Below, one piece after another: positions 1 through 6,666 of a stretch of 6,849 nt of DNA. A model generated the notes under the pieces. The model saw nothing but the letters and a program-made list of their open reading frames with translations, did no database searches and had not been told where the DNA came from. Numbering within the stretch: the stretch's first letter is position 1; each line of letters begins with the position of its first letter. The DNA lies in assembly GCA_023443765.1 (NCBI GenBank), contig JAEZTA010000095.1:1-6849 (forward strand). Reading direction: 5' to 3'. Position numbers and translations under genes: made by a program. The DNA is from Bacteroidota bacterium (GTDB taxonomy: Bacteria > Bacteroidota > Bacteroidia > Bacteroidales > Rikenellaceae).

Positions 1-1757
1 TGACCGACATCCACGTGACGCCCGGCAACGTGCAGGATTCGCTGTTCCGCGTCGCGGTGGACGAAATCAACGCCTCGCCGTGCGACATCGTGATCTTCGG
101 CGGCGACCTCACCAACCTGGGCAGCGATGCTGAACTCAGGCATGTTCACGGGTTGATTTCGCAACTCGAAAAGCCGTGGTATGCCGTTCCGGGCAACCAC
201 GAAAGCACGTGGTCCGAAAGCGCCTGCACGACCTTTGCCAAGGAGTTCGGCCACGACGGACGCATCGCCTTTCGCGCCGGGGGTTATCTCTTCCTGGGCT
301 ATGCCTCGGGACCGTTTATGAAGATGGCCATGGGCGCCGTACGTACCGAGGACCTCACGTGGCTGGCCGAAGAGGCTGCCAAGGCCCGGCCCGGGGAACG
401 GATCGTGAGCCTCTGTCACTATCCGCTGAACAACGACCTGACGAACCGGGTCGAGGTGACGGCGATGCTCAGGCGGCTGGGTATCCCCCTCACCCTGTTC
501 GGCCACTACCACCGCACGCCGTCGCTCTACAATTTCGACTCCGTAGCGGGAATTCAGGGACGCGCTCTGCGGGGCAAGAACGACACCGACGCGGGTTACA
601 CGTTGCTCGACTTCTGGGGCGACTCGGTCCGTATTCGCGAAAAAGTGCTGGGTGCTGCGCCGCGCACCTGCTTCACGATCCGGATGCAGGACGATCCGCA
701 GGTATTGGCCATTGCCTCCGACCCGATGCCCGCAGCGCCCGACTACGAAGCCCATGCGCAATTTGTCCTGCAGGACAGCGCGACGGTATACACCGGAGCG
801 GCATTTTACAAGGACATCGTCTACTATGGGACAACGCAGGGCGTACTGCGGGCCTATGACATGCGGCGTAACCGGGAACTCTGGCAGAAGCGATTGGGCG
901 GTGCGCTCTACACCACGCCCCTCGTAGCCGAAGGACTGGTTATTGTCGGCACGACGACCGACGGGCTGCGCGCCTACGATGCCCGCACAGGTCGCGAACA
1001 GTGGCATATCGACACTCCGACGCCCATCGTCGGGCAGGGACTTATTGACGGGAAAGGACGCGATGCCGTGCTTTACATCGGTCTTGGCAACGGCACAATG
1101 GCCAAAATTGCGGTACGCGACGGGCGGATTCTGTGGCGTTATGACTATGGACGCGGCCAGTCGCAGGGCCAACCCGCGCTGGCGGACGGGAAGCTGGTTT
1201 TCGGGGCCTGGAACCGTCATCTCTATTGTCTCGATGCGGCAACGGGAACCCTCTGCTGGAAGTGGACCAACGGTTCGAAAAGCAGTTTTCAGTCCCCGGG
1301 CAACATCGTTCCCCGAATCAGCAGCGGACGCGTTTTCATCGACGCTCCCGACCGGGCTATCACCAGTTTCGACCTCGCTACTGGGCAGGTCGTCTGGCGT
1401 TGTACGGACTACAAGGCCCGCGAATCGTCGGGTATAAGCGCCGATGGAAAACGCTTCTATGTCAAAACGATGGATGGTGAACTGCTGGCTATCGACACTG
1501 CCCCGGATTCATTCCGCCAACTGTGGCTCACACCCGTGGGCTTCGGCTACGACTACACGGCTTGTCCGGTGACCGTGAGCGACGGCATTGCCTACCTGGC
1601 CGACCGTTCGGGCAATGTCGCCGCCGTACGCGAGGACGGCACGCTGCTGTGGTGCATCAAGTGCTGCAACTCGGCCGCAAACTTCATCACCGAGGCTCCC
1701 GACGGTTCATTGTGGGCGACTTTCGCTGAAGGAAAGCTCTTCCGAATCCCTAAATAG
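1..1757 (+). CDS. Metallophosphoesterase with C-terminal PQQ/BamB-like beta-propeller (5' end off window)
   Basis: The calcineurin-type dinuclear-metal site can be read in order: D-I-H at 6-14, G-G-D at 99-107, G-N-H-E at 192-203, C-H-Y-P near 414-425 and G-H-Y-H at 501-512. The D-I-H motif lies upstream of the first possible start (GTG at 15), so that GTG is internal and the true start, with any signal peptide, is left of the window. After about nt 760 the protein turns into roughly eight repeats of about 40 residues with the PQQ-propeller signature (L-x-A-Y-D-x-x-x-G-x-x-x-W types, e.g. near 860-890, 970-1005, 1210-1260, 1360-1400), enough for a complete eight-bladed propeller as in BamB. 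Family knowledge gives phosphoester hydrolysis; the substrate is unknown. The propeller may bind a partner or ligand (inference). The frame is intact to TAG and is followed by a terminator, so this is the end of its transcript. Confidence 0.9.
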   Translation, partial: TDIHVTPGNVQDSLFRVAVDEINASPCDIVIFGGDLTNLGSDAELRHVHGLISQLEKPWYAVPGNHESTWSESACTTFAKEFGHDGRIAFRAGGYLFLGYASGPFMKMAMGAVRTEDLTWLAEEAAKARPGERIVSLCHYPLNNDLTNRVEVTAMLRRLGIPLTLFGHYHRTPSLYNFDSVAGIQGRALRGKNDTDAGYTLLDFWGDSVRIREKVLGAAPRTCFTIRMQDDPQVLAIASDPMPAAPDYEAHAQFVLQDSATVYTGAAFYKDIVYYGTTQGVLRAYDMRRNRELWQKRLGGALYTTPLVAEGLVIVGTTTDGLRAYDARTGREQWHIDTPTPIVGQGLIDGKGRDAVLYIGLGNGTMAKIAVRDGRILWRYDYGRGQSQGQPALADGKLVFGAWNRHLYCLDAATGTLCWKWTNGSKSSFQSPGNIVPRISSGRVFIDAPDRAITSFDLATGQVVWRCTDYKARESSGISADGKRFYVKTMDGELLAIDTAPDSFRQLWLTPVGFGYDYTACPVTVSDGIAYLADRSGNVAAVREDGTLLWCIKCCNSAANFITEAPDGSLWATFAEGKLFRIPK

Positions 1758-1779
1758 CTGGTCCTGAAACCGTATTTAT

Positions 1780-1818
1780 AAAAAACGGACCTGATAATTT
1801 GCATCGGTCCGTTTTTTT
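1780..1818 (+). terminator. Rho-independent terminator of the phosphoesterase-propeller gene
   Basis: A perfect 12-bp stem pairs 1780-1791 (AAAAAACGGACC) with 1806-1817 (GGTCCGTTTTTT), with a 14-nt loop and a run of seven T at 1812-1818. It starts 22 nt after the stop codon. The A and T runs mirror each other, so it could work in both directions, but no minus-strand gene ends here. An upstream GGTCC at 1760-1764 could compete for pairing with the left arm; whether that matters is unknown. Confidence 0.9.
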
Positions 1819-1828
1819 CGTACCTTTG
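1798..1828 (+). promoter_or_regulatory. Bacteroidetes-type promoter for the LruC lipoprotein gene
   Basis: The -7 element TACCTTTG at 1821-1828 matches the Bacteroidetes consensus TAnnTTTG. A TTTG at 1798-1801 sits 19 nt upstream, the normal position for the -33 element. Transcription should start near 1833-1837, giving a leader of about 75-80 nt before the ATG at 1913. The -33 element falls inside the loop of the preceding gene's terminator, so the two signals overlap on the DNA. Confidence 0.75.
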
Positions 1829-1844
1829 TCTTGAATTCAACACT

Positions 1845-1879
1845 TCCGCCCAAAATCCACACATTAAAGCCCGGGCGGA
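1845..1879 (+). other. GC-rich hairpin in the 5' leader of the lipoprotein gene
   Basis: TCCGCCC at 1845-1851 is the exact reverse complement of GGGCGGA at 1873-1879, leaving a 21-nt loop. It lies in the predicted leader between the promoter and the ATG at 1913. It matches no riboswitch or leader family I recognise and has no T tract after it. It may only be a modest RNA fold, or it may affect message stability or translation. Confidence 0.3.
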
Positions 1880-1912
1880 CGCGCACTTGCAACACCTTAC
1901 ATGCAAACAGAT

Positions 1913-3895
1913 ATGAAAAGAGTTGTTTATGCACTTTTGTCCCTGACACTGCTGGGCAGTTGTGTCAAAGACATTTCGGACAACGGTTCGAAAAAGCCCG
2001 GAGAGGAGTTCAATAATTTTGACTTCTCGACGGTGAAACCGACCACCCTCTCGGTGGATTACGGCACGCAGGCCGAAGTATACTTCGAAGTTTACGATGC
2101 TGCGCCCGTACGGGAGAATGCCGAAGGCACGGCGTATGAAAAAGTCGAAGGCATCGAGCCTCTCTATGCGGGCTATACCGATGCTCAGGGCCGTTTTTCG
2201 GCACAGATCGACCTCCCGGCCTACCTCTCCAAAGCCTATGTTTACACTCCCAACGTCCATGCACAGACGCTGCTGACCGCCGGGAAGAACGGCGCTGCGC
2301 TGACGGCTTCGGCTGTCGAAACCGAAACCGTTGCTACGGCGAAAGCCACCCGCGCCGGTTACGAGTCGGCTGCCGTAAGCAACGACGGCTGGAAGACGTG
2401 GCTCGGAACCTACGACAGCACCTACGGCCGTATCAACTACGCCTATACGGGTGAGGAGTTGTGCGAAAAGAACTGGAAACAGCTTTACAATGCCGCCAAC
2501 AAGGTTTTCGACACCTCGAAAGCCTGTCCTAAGGAGTACCGCTCGTCAAGCGACCTCTACCTGGAGGAGTCCGCCGAAGTGGCCATCACGTTCCTGATGA
2601 GCAACACCTGCTGGAACTGTTCGATGGGTTACTATTATTACGACGCTGCGGAACATCCCTCGTCGCTGAAAGATGTAAAGCCGATTATGATCTTCCCCAA
2701 CACGCAGGACGGACAGTGGAGCAACAATCCGAAAGTAGCCCGTAAGTACAAGGGCGTGGACCGCGGAACCGCCGTGCAGCTGATGTTCTATCCCAAGATC
2801 GCCGAAAACAGCAAGGAAGGCGCCACGACGGTCTTCCCGAAGGGCTACCGCATCGGATTTGTCCTCGCGACCAACGCCTGGGGCAACCAGCTACCCGGAT
2901 TTTCGGGGGCGAAGATGTATCGCGCAGCAACATCCAGCGGGTTGAGCGTCGACGACAAGGGCACCGCCTACCAGCAGCCCCGTACGGCCGTTTACCGCTA
3001 TACCAATTCGTCGCTCGACCTCAATTCGGTGATCTGCTCGTTTGAAGATTACACCACCGACCAGAATTTCAGCGACGTGATCTTCACGATGAAATCGAAT
3101 CCTGTGGACGCTGTGGTCGACATTCCGTCGGTCGACGAGAAACCCGGGGTCGACGATACCAAGCGCGAAGTGCGCCTGCTCAAGGGTATTTATGCGTTCG
3201 AAGACCTGTGGCCCAGCCGCGGTGACTACGACATGAACGACGTGATGGTGAAACTCGACTATGTGAAGACGGTCGGCAACAAGGGTATCTACGAGGAGTC
3301 CTTCCTCTTCAAGACCTTCAACAACCTTGCAGGACTTGAAAACGGACTGGCCTTCACTCTCGGCGGCGATGCCGCATCGGCCGAACTGGAATTCTCGATC
3401 CTCCGTCCTGTCGGCAAGGATAATCCGACACCGGAATACGAGCCGTATGCAGTTCAGCGAGAAGGCAACGTGATCCTGCTGACTCCCAATGTGAAGCAGG
3501 ATATGGGTGCGACCTACAAAGTTACGGCAAAATACGCTTCGCCGATCGCCGAAGCAAAAGCGGCTGTCATCAAGCCTTTCGTCTATCGCACGAGCGACGA
3601 GGACATCACTCCGGGCCTGCGCAAAGAGATTCACCTGCCCTTCGAAGCTCCGACCGCCAAAGCGGATATGAAATTCTTCGGCACGAGCGACGACAAGTCC
3701 GATCCGGCTTCGGGACGCTACTACGTGCGCGCAGAGAGCTATCCGTTCGCCTTCTTCCTCTCGGGTGCGACGGAGGTAGACCTCGCCAGATTGCTCGACC
3801 CCAAAAACGAGAAAACCCCCATCGACAAGCTCTACCCTGCTTATTCGGGCTGGGCAGCCTCGAACGGTGCAGACAACGCCGGCTGGTACAAATAG
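1913..3895 (+). CDS. LruC domain-containing lipoprotein
   Basis: The product is a predicted exported lipoprotein of 660 residues. The start at 1913 gives M-K-R, a short hydrophobic stretch and the lipobox L-L-G-S-C with the lipidated Cys at residue 17; an in-frame ATG at 1901 would add only four residues and spoil the usual signal-peptide start. The Cys is followed by V-K-D, and charged residues just after the Cys favour surface exposure in Bacteroidetes (inference). An N-terminal part beginning F-D-F-S-T near residue 36 resembles the Ig-like start of this family. The diagnostic segment is A-F-E-D-L-W-P-x-x-G-D-Y-D-M-N-D-V at 3194-3244, the hallmark of LruC/DUF4842 domains, which fill the C-terminal third; the acidic D-x-D-x-N-D stretch could bind calcium (inference). 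The protein ends with the typical L-Y-P-A-Y and W-Y-K residues. Its exact function is unknown in any species I know of. It has its own promoter and terminator. Confidence 0.9.
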   Translation: MKRVVYALLSLTLLGSCVKDISDNGSKKPGEEFNNFDFSTVKPTTLSVDYGTQAEVYFEVYDAAPVRENAEGTAYEKVEGIEPLYAGYTDAQGRFSAQIDLPAYLSKAYVYTPNVHAQTLLTAGKNGAALTASAVETETVATAKATRAGYESAAVSNDGWKTWLGTYDSTYGRINYAYTGEELCEKNWKQLYNAANKVFDTSKACPKEYRSSSDLYLEESAEVAITFLMSNTCWNCSMGYYYYDAAEHPSSLKDVKPIMIFPNTQDGQWSNNPKVARKYKGVDRGTAVQLMFYPKIAENSKEGATTVFPKGYRIGFVLATNAWGNQLPGFSGAKMYRAATSSGLSVDDKGTAYQQPRTAVYRYTNSSLDLNSVICSFEDYTTDQNFSDVIFTMKSNPVDAVVDIPSVDEKPGVDDTKREVRLLKGIYAFEDLWPSRGDYDMNDVMVKLDYVKTVGNKGIYEESFLFKTFNNLAGLENGLAFTLGGDAASAELEFSILRPVGKDNPTPEYEPYAVQREGNVILLTPNVKQDMGATYKVTAKYASPIAEAKAAVIKPFVYRTSDEDITPGLRKEIHLPFEAPTAKADMKFFGTSDDKSDPASGRYYVRAESYPFAFFLSGATEVDLARLLDPKNEKTPIDKLYPAYSGWAASNGADNAGWYK

Positions 3896-3915
3896 TCACA
3901 GACTGGCATAACGCT

Positions 3916-3946
3916 AAACAGGCTTCTTCGCAGGAGCCTGTTTTTT
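3916..3946 (+). terminator. Terminator of the lipoprotein gene, in the convergent gap
   Basis: AAACAGGCT at 3916-3924 pairs perfectly with AGCCTGTTT at 3935-3943. Three more inner pairs (one G-T) close a four-base loop TCGC at 3928-3931. A run of six T at 3941-3946 follows on the plus strand. The hairpin begins 21 nt after the lipoprotein stop. The T run overlaps the stop codon of the oppositely oriented acyltransferase gene (3945-3947). In that direction only three T follow the stem, so it would be a weak terminator for that gene. Confidence 0.85.
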
Positions 3947-4961
3947 ATTGCTTTCGGTTGAGCAGGTCTTTCTGGGCGACGAACTGCGGTATCAGCCGGA
4001 TGATGACAGGCGTCAACAGCAGGCAAACGCAGAGCGTCAGCAGCAGCAGGACGACCGATTGGATCCAGCCGTCGGCTAAAAAACGCGAAACCATCGGTCG
4101 CAGGAAAAAGAGCAGCGGACCGTGGATGCCGAGCGTGATGATCGAATAGCGGCCCAGATAGGTGACAACGGGAACGCTCTTCAGCTCCTTGCAAAGGAGC
4201 ATGATGGCAAAAATCCCGGCGAAAGCTGCGAGGTAGACCTGAAAGATATTTCCCGGATAATTGTTGGTCCGCATTCCCAGGGGCGTCGCCATGAAATACA
4301 TCGCTGCGACGGCCAGCACCACAAATACCGGAATCAGGTTGTCGAAACGATGGTGAGGATAGAGGAAAAAGTTGTAGCGGCGAATCCAGAATCCGGCGAA
4401 GTAGAACGGCAGGGCCGTCATGGCTACGTCGATATAAAACGGCAGTTCAATGCGCTCCTTGCCCAGCCAGAACCCGGCGGCACCGATCAGCAGCGTCACG
4501 GCGAACATCAGCGGAACGTGCTTGTCGCGCAGGTAGTGAACGATGTAGAACAGAATGTTGCAGTTGAACAGGGCGATCAGGAACCAAATCGGGGGATTGA
4601 AGCGGATCAGTTCGTGACCCCGGAAAACCAGCAACAGTTCGCTCCAGCGCACCGGCAGCTGAAACGTTCCGGGCAGCGCCTTCGAAATACCGTACATCAG
4701 CAGGAACGCTCCGAGGTAGAAGACCAGAAAAGGCACGAGTAGTTTGTCTGTTTTACGGAGGAGAAAGCCTGCAAACCCTTCGTAGGATTTGAAGAAAAGC
4801 CCCGAAACGAAGAAATAGAGCGGCATGGTGAAACTCGACAGGACTCGTCCGGTCGTGAGGCCATCAAAGGTTCCCCCGACATGCATCATTACGACCAGTA
4901 TGATACACAGGCCCTTCGTAAGGTCTATGAAATCGATCCGCCGGGTGAGTTGTTCGTCCAT
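3945..4961 (-). CDS. Acyltransferase 3 family membrane protein (fucose 4-O-acetylase/NolL-like)
   Basis: The product is an integral membrane protein of 338 residues, the usual length for this family. The N-terminus reads R-I-D-F-I-D-L-T-K-G followed by I-L-V-V-M-M-H with His27, the conserved catalytic-type His of acyltransferase 3 proteins, then M-P-L-Y-F-F-V-S-G-L-F-F at 46-57. About ten hydrophobic segments can be seen (near residues 15-30, 45-57, 73-93, 123-142, 150-167, 177-195, 208-227, 241-257, 268-290 and 300-322). W-F-L at 126-128 and Y-S-I-I-T-L-G-I-H at 272-280 are also family-typical. Members move acetyl or other acyl groups onto sugars of surface polysaccharides, exopolysaccharide or lipid-linked glycans; the acceptor cannot be told from the sequence and no glycosyltransferase gene is adjacent. 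The ATG at 4961 is the only sensible start, because the conserved block begins at residue 8. It appears monocistronic and convergent with the lipoprotein gene. Confidence 0.92.
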   Translation of the reverse strand: MDEQLTRRIDFIDLTKGLCIILVVMMHVGGTFDGLTTGRVLSSFTMPLYFFVSGLFFKSYEGFAGFLLRKTDKLLVPFLVFYLGAFLLMYGISKALPGTFQLPVRWSELLLVFRGHELIRFNPPIWFLIALFNCNILFYIVHYLRDKHVPLMFAVTLLIGAAGFWLGKERIELPFYIDVAMTALPFYFAGFWIRRYNFFLYPHHRFDNLIPVFVVLAVAAMYFMATPLGMRTNNYPGNIFQVYLAAFAGIFAIMLLCKELKSVPVVTYLGRYSIITLGIHGPLLFFLRPMVSRFLADGWIQSVVLLLLTLCVCLLLTPVIIRLIPQFVAQKDLLNRKQ

Positions 4962-4966
4962 TGCGG

Positions 4967-4974
4967 CAAAGATA
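4967..4974 (-). promoter_or_regulatory. -7 promoter element directly before the acyltransferase ATG
   Basis: On the minus strand TATCTTTG (4974-4967) matches TAnnTTTG exactly, followed by only CCGCA and then the ATG at 4961. Transcription from it would begin within a base or two of the start codon, predicting a leaderless or nearly leaderless mRNA. No good TTG/TTTG is present 19-21 nt upstream (the best is a TTC near 4996), so the promoter call rests on the -7 match and its position. Confidence 0.55.
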
Positions 4975-5109
4975 ATAATTTCGTGCAGACGATATGAACT
5001 CCACGGGCGGAAAAATTACATGAAACCGGCCAAACTTATCACAAAAAAGGAATTCACCCGGACAACGGTATACGGTTTTTCGGGAACCTCAACGGGAGCC
5101 ATCCAGACG

Positions 5110-5146
5110 AAAAAACCGGTCGCTTCAAAACAGAAACGACCGGTTT
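5110..5146 (-). terminator. Terminator of the truncated phosphoesterase gene
   Basis: Read on the minus strand, AAACCGGTCG (5146-5137) pairs perfectly over 10 bp with CGACCGGTTT (5122-5113) around a 14-nt loop, and the T run extends to six T (5115-5110). It begins 22 nt after the stop codon at 5169-5171. Its presence separates this transcript from the acyltransferase gene downstream. Confidence 0.85.
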
Positions 5147-5168
5147 GCAAATTGATAAGCGACCTCGC

Positions 5169-6425
5169 TTACTGAACGATGGAGATCGTAGGATTAATGC
5201 TGTTCTGAACGGAAATACGGTGTGTACCGCCGTTGGGCTTGGTCAGGGCACCGCTTCCGCTGGCCTGCCAGTTTGCCATACAACGAAGCCGGATCTTTAT
5301 TTCACCGTTGTTGATTGCATTTTCGAAAGTCATGTTGCGATCGATCAGGCAATGGTCCGTATTCATCATCTCGTAGTTATAGGAAACCTCCGTCGTGTTA
5401 CCGTCCTTACCGATGGTCGCCGTCTGTATGGGCGCTCCGGGCTTCCATACGCCGCCGTCGTAATATTCCAGCATCCAGTATTTCATGCCGGTGCCGGATG
5501 CGCGGGCGTGGAACTTCGCATTGATGACCGTTCCGGCCTTTATCGTCATGTCCGGAATCGTAAACTGCCACCAGTCACCGGGCCAGCCTCCCGTAATATA
5601 AGGTTCTCCCGCGGTGTTGTTACGGGTGATCTTTTTGTCTACGTCGAGTGCCGGATCGCAGTTACTGATATAGCTGATATAACCTTTTCCGGTAGCGGCA
5701 GGCATCATGTTGTCGACAACGAACTCGTCGACGTTGACACCCTTCGTGAATACCCATTGAGCGGGCAGGCTCGAAGGAATCTCCCGCACGAGCGTCTTCT
5801 CGTAGGTTCCGCCGAACGGATCGGTAGCAACAACTTTGATCGTCGAGCCGGGAACCTGCGCGATGACGGAGAACATGTGGGCATTGTACCCCGTGAGGTA
5901 GGTGCTGTTGGGAGAGCCCGGAGCGTGAGCCGGTTCCAGGACATCTTTCTGCCAGGTATAATGGAGCGGGTCTTTTCGGTAAACGCGGGTCGCCGTCAGC
6001 GGCTGGTCGTTTTCGGTCACGGTTATCGTCCAGTCCTCATCCCAGCTCCAGACATTGATAAGCACTTCGTTTGCCTTGGCACCGAGGGCGCTCTTATACT
6101 CGTCCTTGATGAAATTCATGTCGTATATGGCGAACTGCTCATTACGGGGAACTTCGATACCCTTGTAATACCACTGTACCGACGTTCCGTTGAATTTGTA
6201 TACGCCATAGCCCGACGGCGAGCCATCCCGGCACATATCGTACGAAGCACCGCCGTTGGCGCTCTTTACGTTGAACCACCAGGTTCCGCACACCGCTGCG
6301 ACATTATGCTCACGAACACCTTCGGCAACCTTTGCGTGGTGGTTGTTATGAGTATGTCCCGAGAGAATCTCTACCTGGTAGCCCTGCAAAAGGCTGAGCA
6401 GGTCCCTGCCGCCCGAAAGGGTCAC
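5169..6425 (-). pseudogene. 5'-truncated calcineurin-like phosphoesterase, MetallophosC domain plus C-terminal beta module
   Basis: Homology to the family starts abruptly near 6413 with G-R-D-L-L-S-L-L-Q-G-Y and S-G-H-T-H-N-N-H (G-H-T-H at 6359-6348), the last metal-binding motif of the calcineurin fold. The D-x-H, G-D, G-N-H and middle-H motifs, the MetallophosN domain and any signal peptide are absent, and I find no trace of them in 6430-6610. Next is a clear MetallophosC domain (about 6299-5793; A-V-C-G-T-W-W, N-G-G-A-S-Y-D, R-D-G-S-P-S-G-Y-G, N-V-W-S-W-D). The last 200 residues form an aromatic-rich beta module (G-D-W-W-Q-F, K-Y-W-M-L-E-Y-Y-D-G-G-V-W-K-P) of a kind found at the ends of exported Bacteroidetes proteins. 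The rest is open, with no stop or frameshift. GTG at 6425, five to six bases after the predicted transcription start, is the likeliest start if it is translated; TTG at 6482 lies upstream of the promoter. The product would lack catalysis and export. Confidence 0.8.
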
Positions 6426-6435
6426 TGCGGAGGTA

Positions 6436-6466
6436 CAAAGATAAGTAAAATAAACGAGTTTTGCAA
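6436..6466 (-). promoter_or_regulatory. Bacteroidetes-type promoter upstream of the truncated phosphoesterase
   Basis: On the minus strand TATCTTTG (6443-6436) is an exact TAnnTTTG -7 element, with TTG (6466-6464) 20 nt upstream as the -33 element. Transcription would start near 6430, just before the GTG at 6425. The flanking DNA on the upstream side is AT-rich and the sequence turns GC-rich at the coding junction. Confidence 0.65.
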
Positions 6467-6505
6467 GTGTAAAATACTGCAATACAGAGAAATATACAGC
6501 AATCT

Positions 6506-6566
6506 CTTGGACTTTTACTTGGACTTGGGAAGTCCAACTGCAACCCCCATGAATTCTCCAAGTAAA
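6506..6566. repeat. Cluster of short direct and inverted repeats between ssrA and the truncated gene
   Basis: CTTGGACTT occurs at 6506-6514 and again at 6518-6526, a 12-base period. The second copy forms a perfect palindrome with AAGTCCAA at 6530-6537 around a GGG loop (8-bp stem). TTTACTTGGA at 6514-6523 is also the exact reverse complement of TCCAAGTAAA at 6557-6566. The arms can therefore pair in alternative ways. There is no T tract, so it is not an obvious terminator, and I do not recognise a named repeat family. Confidence 0.55.
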
Positions 6567-6604
6567 CTCTTTCCGAATCCTGCCGAGAAGTGCATACAGG
6601 GCAC

Positions 6605-6643
6605 AAAAAGAAAATCCTGTAATTCTCAGAATTACAGGATTTT
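6605..6643 (-). terminator. Terminator of the tmRNA gene, long perfect inverted repeat
   Basis: AAAATCCTGTAATTCT (6611-6626) and AGAATTACAGGATTTT (6628-6643) are a 16-bp perfect inverted repeat around a single central C; in RNA this gives about 14 bp plus a small loop. On the minus strand it is followed by C and five T (6609-6605), 24 nt after the tmRNA 3' end. On the plus strand it ends in five T (6640-6644), so it could also stop plus-strand transcription. Confidence 0.88.
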
Positions 6644-6666
6644 TCTCATAACTACTTGATTTTCAG

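Noticed and set aside
1592..2260. Minus-strand open frame of 222 codons across the 1780-1828 intergenic region
   Set aside because: It crosses a strong terminator and a promoter, and covers the ends of two convincing plus-strand genes in antisense.
2891..3634. Minus-strand open frame of 247 codons inside the LruC gene
   Set aside because: It is entirely antisense to the diagnostic LruC domain and has no recognisable motif or start signal.
4122..4742. Plus-strand open frame of 206 codons inside the acyltransferase gene
   Set aside because: It is antisense to the transmembrane segments of a well-supported gene. The product is rich in Q, E and R, as expected for the complement of hydrophobic codons.
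4975..5109. 135-bp gap between the acyltransferase promoter element and the phosphoesterase terminator
   Set aside because: I checked both strands for a small gene, an RNA or a -33 element and saw nothing beyond a weak TTC near 4996.
6515..6595. 26-codon minus-strand open frame starting at ATG 6595
   Set aside because: It is too short to judge, has no good promoter or start context, and overlaps the repeat cluster. It is mentioned only as part of that finding.
5145..6659. Very long plus-strand open frame (504 codons) opposite the truncated phosphoesterase
   Set aside because: It lies antisense to a frame with clear MetallophosC motifs, runs across the promoter and the ssrA terminator, and shows no domain pattern of its own. 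It is a shadow of GC-rich codon bias.
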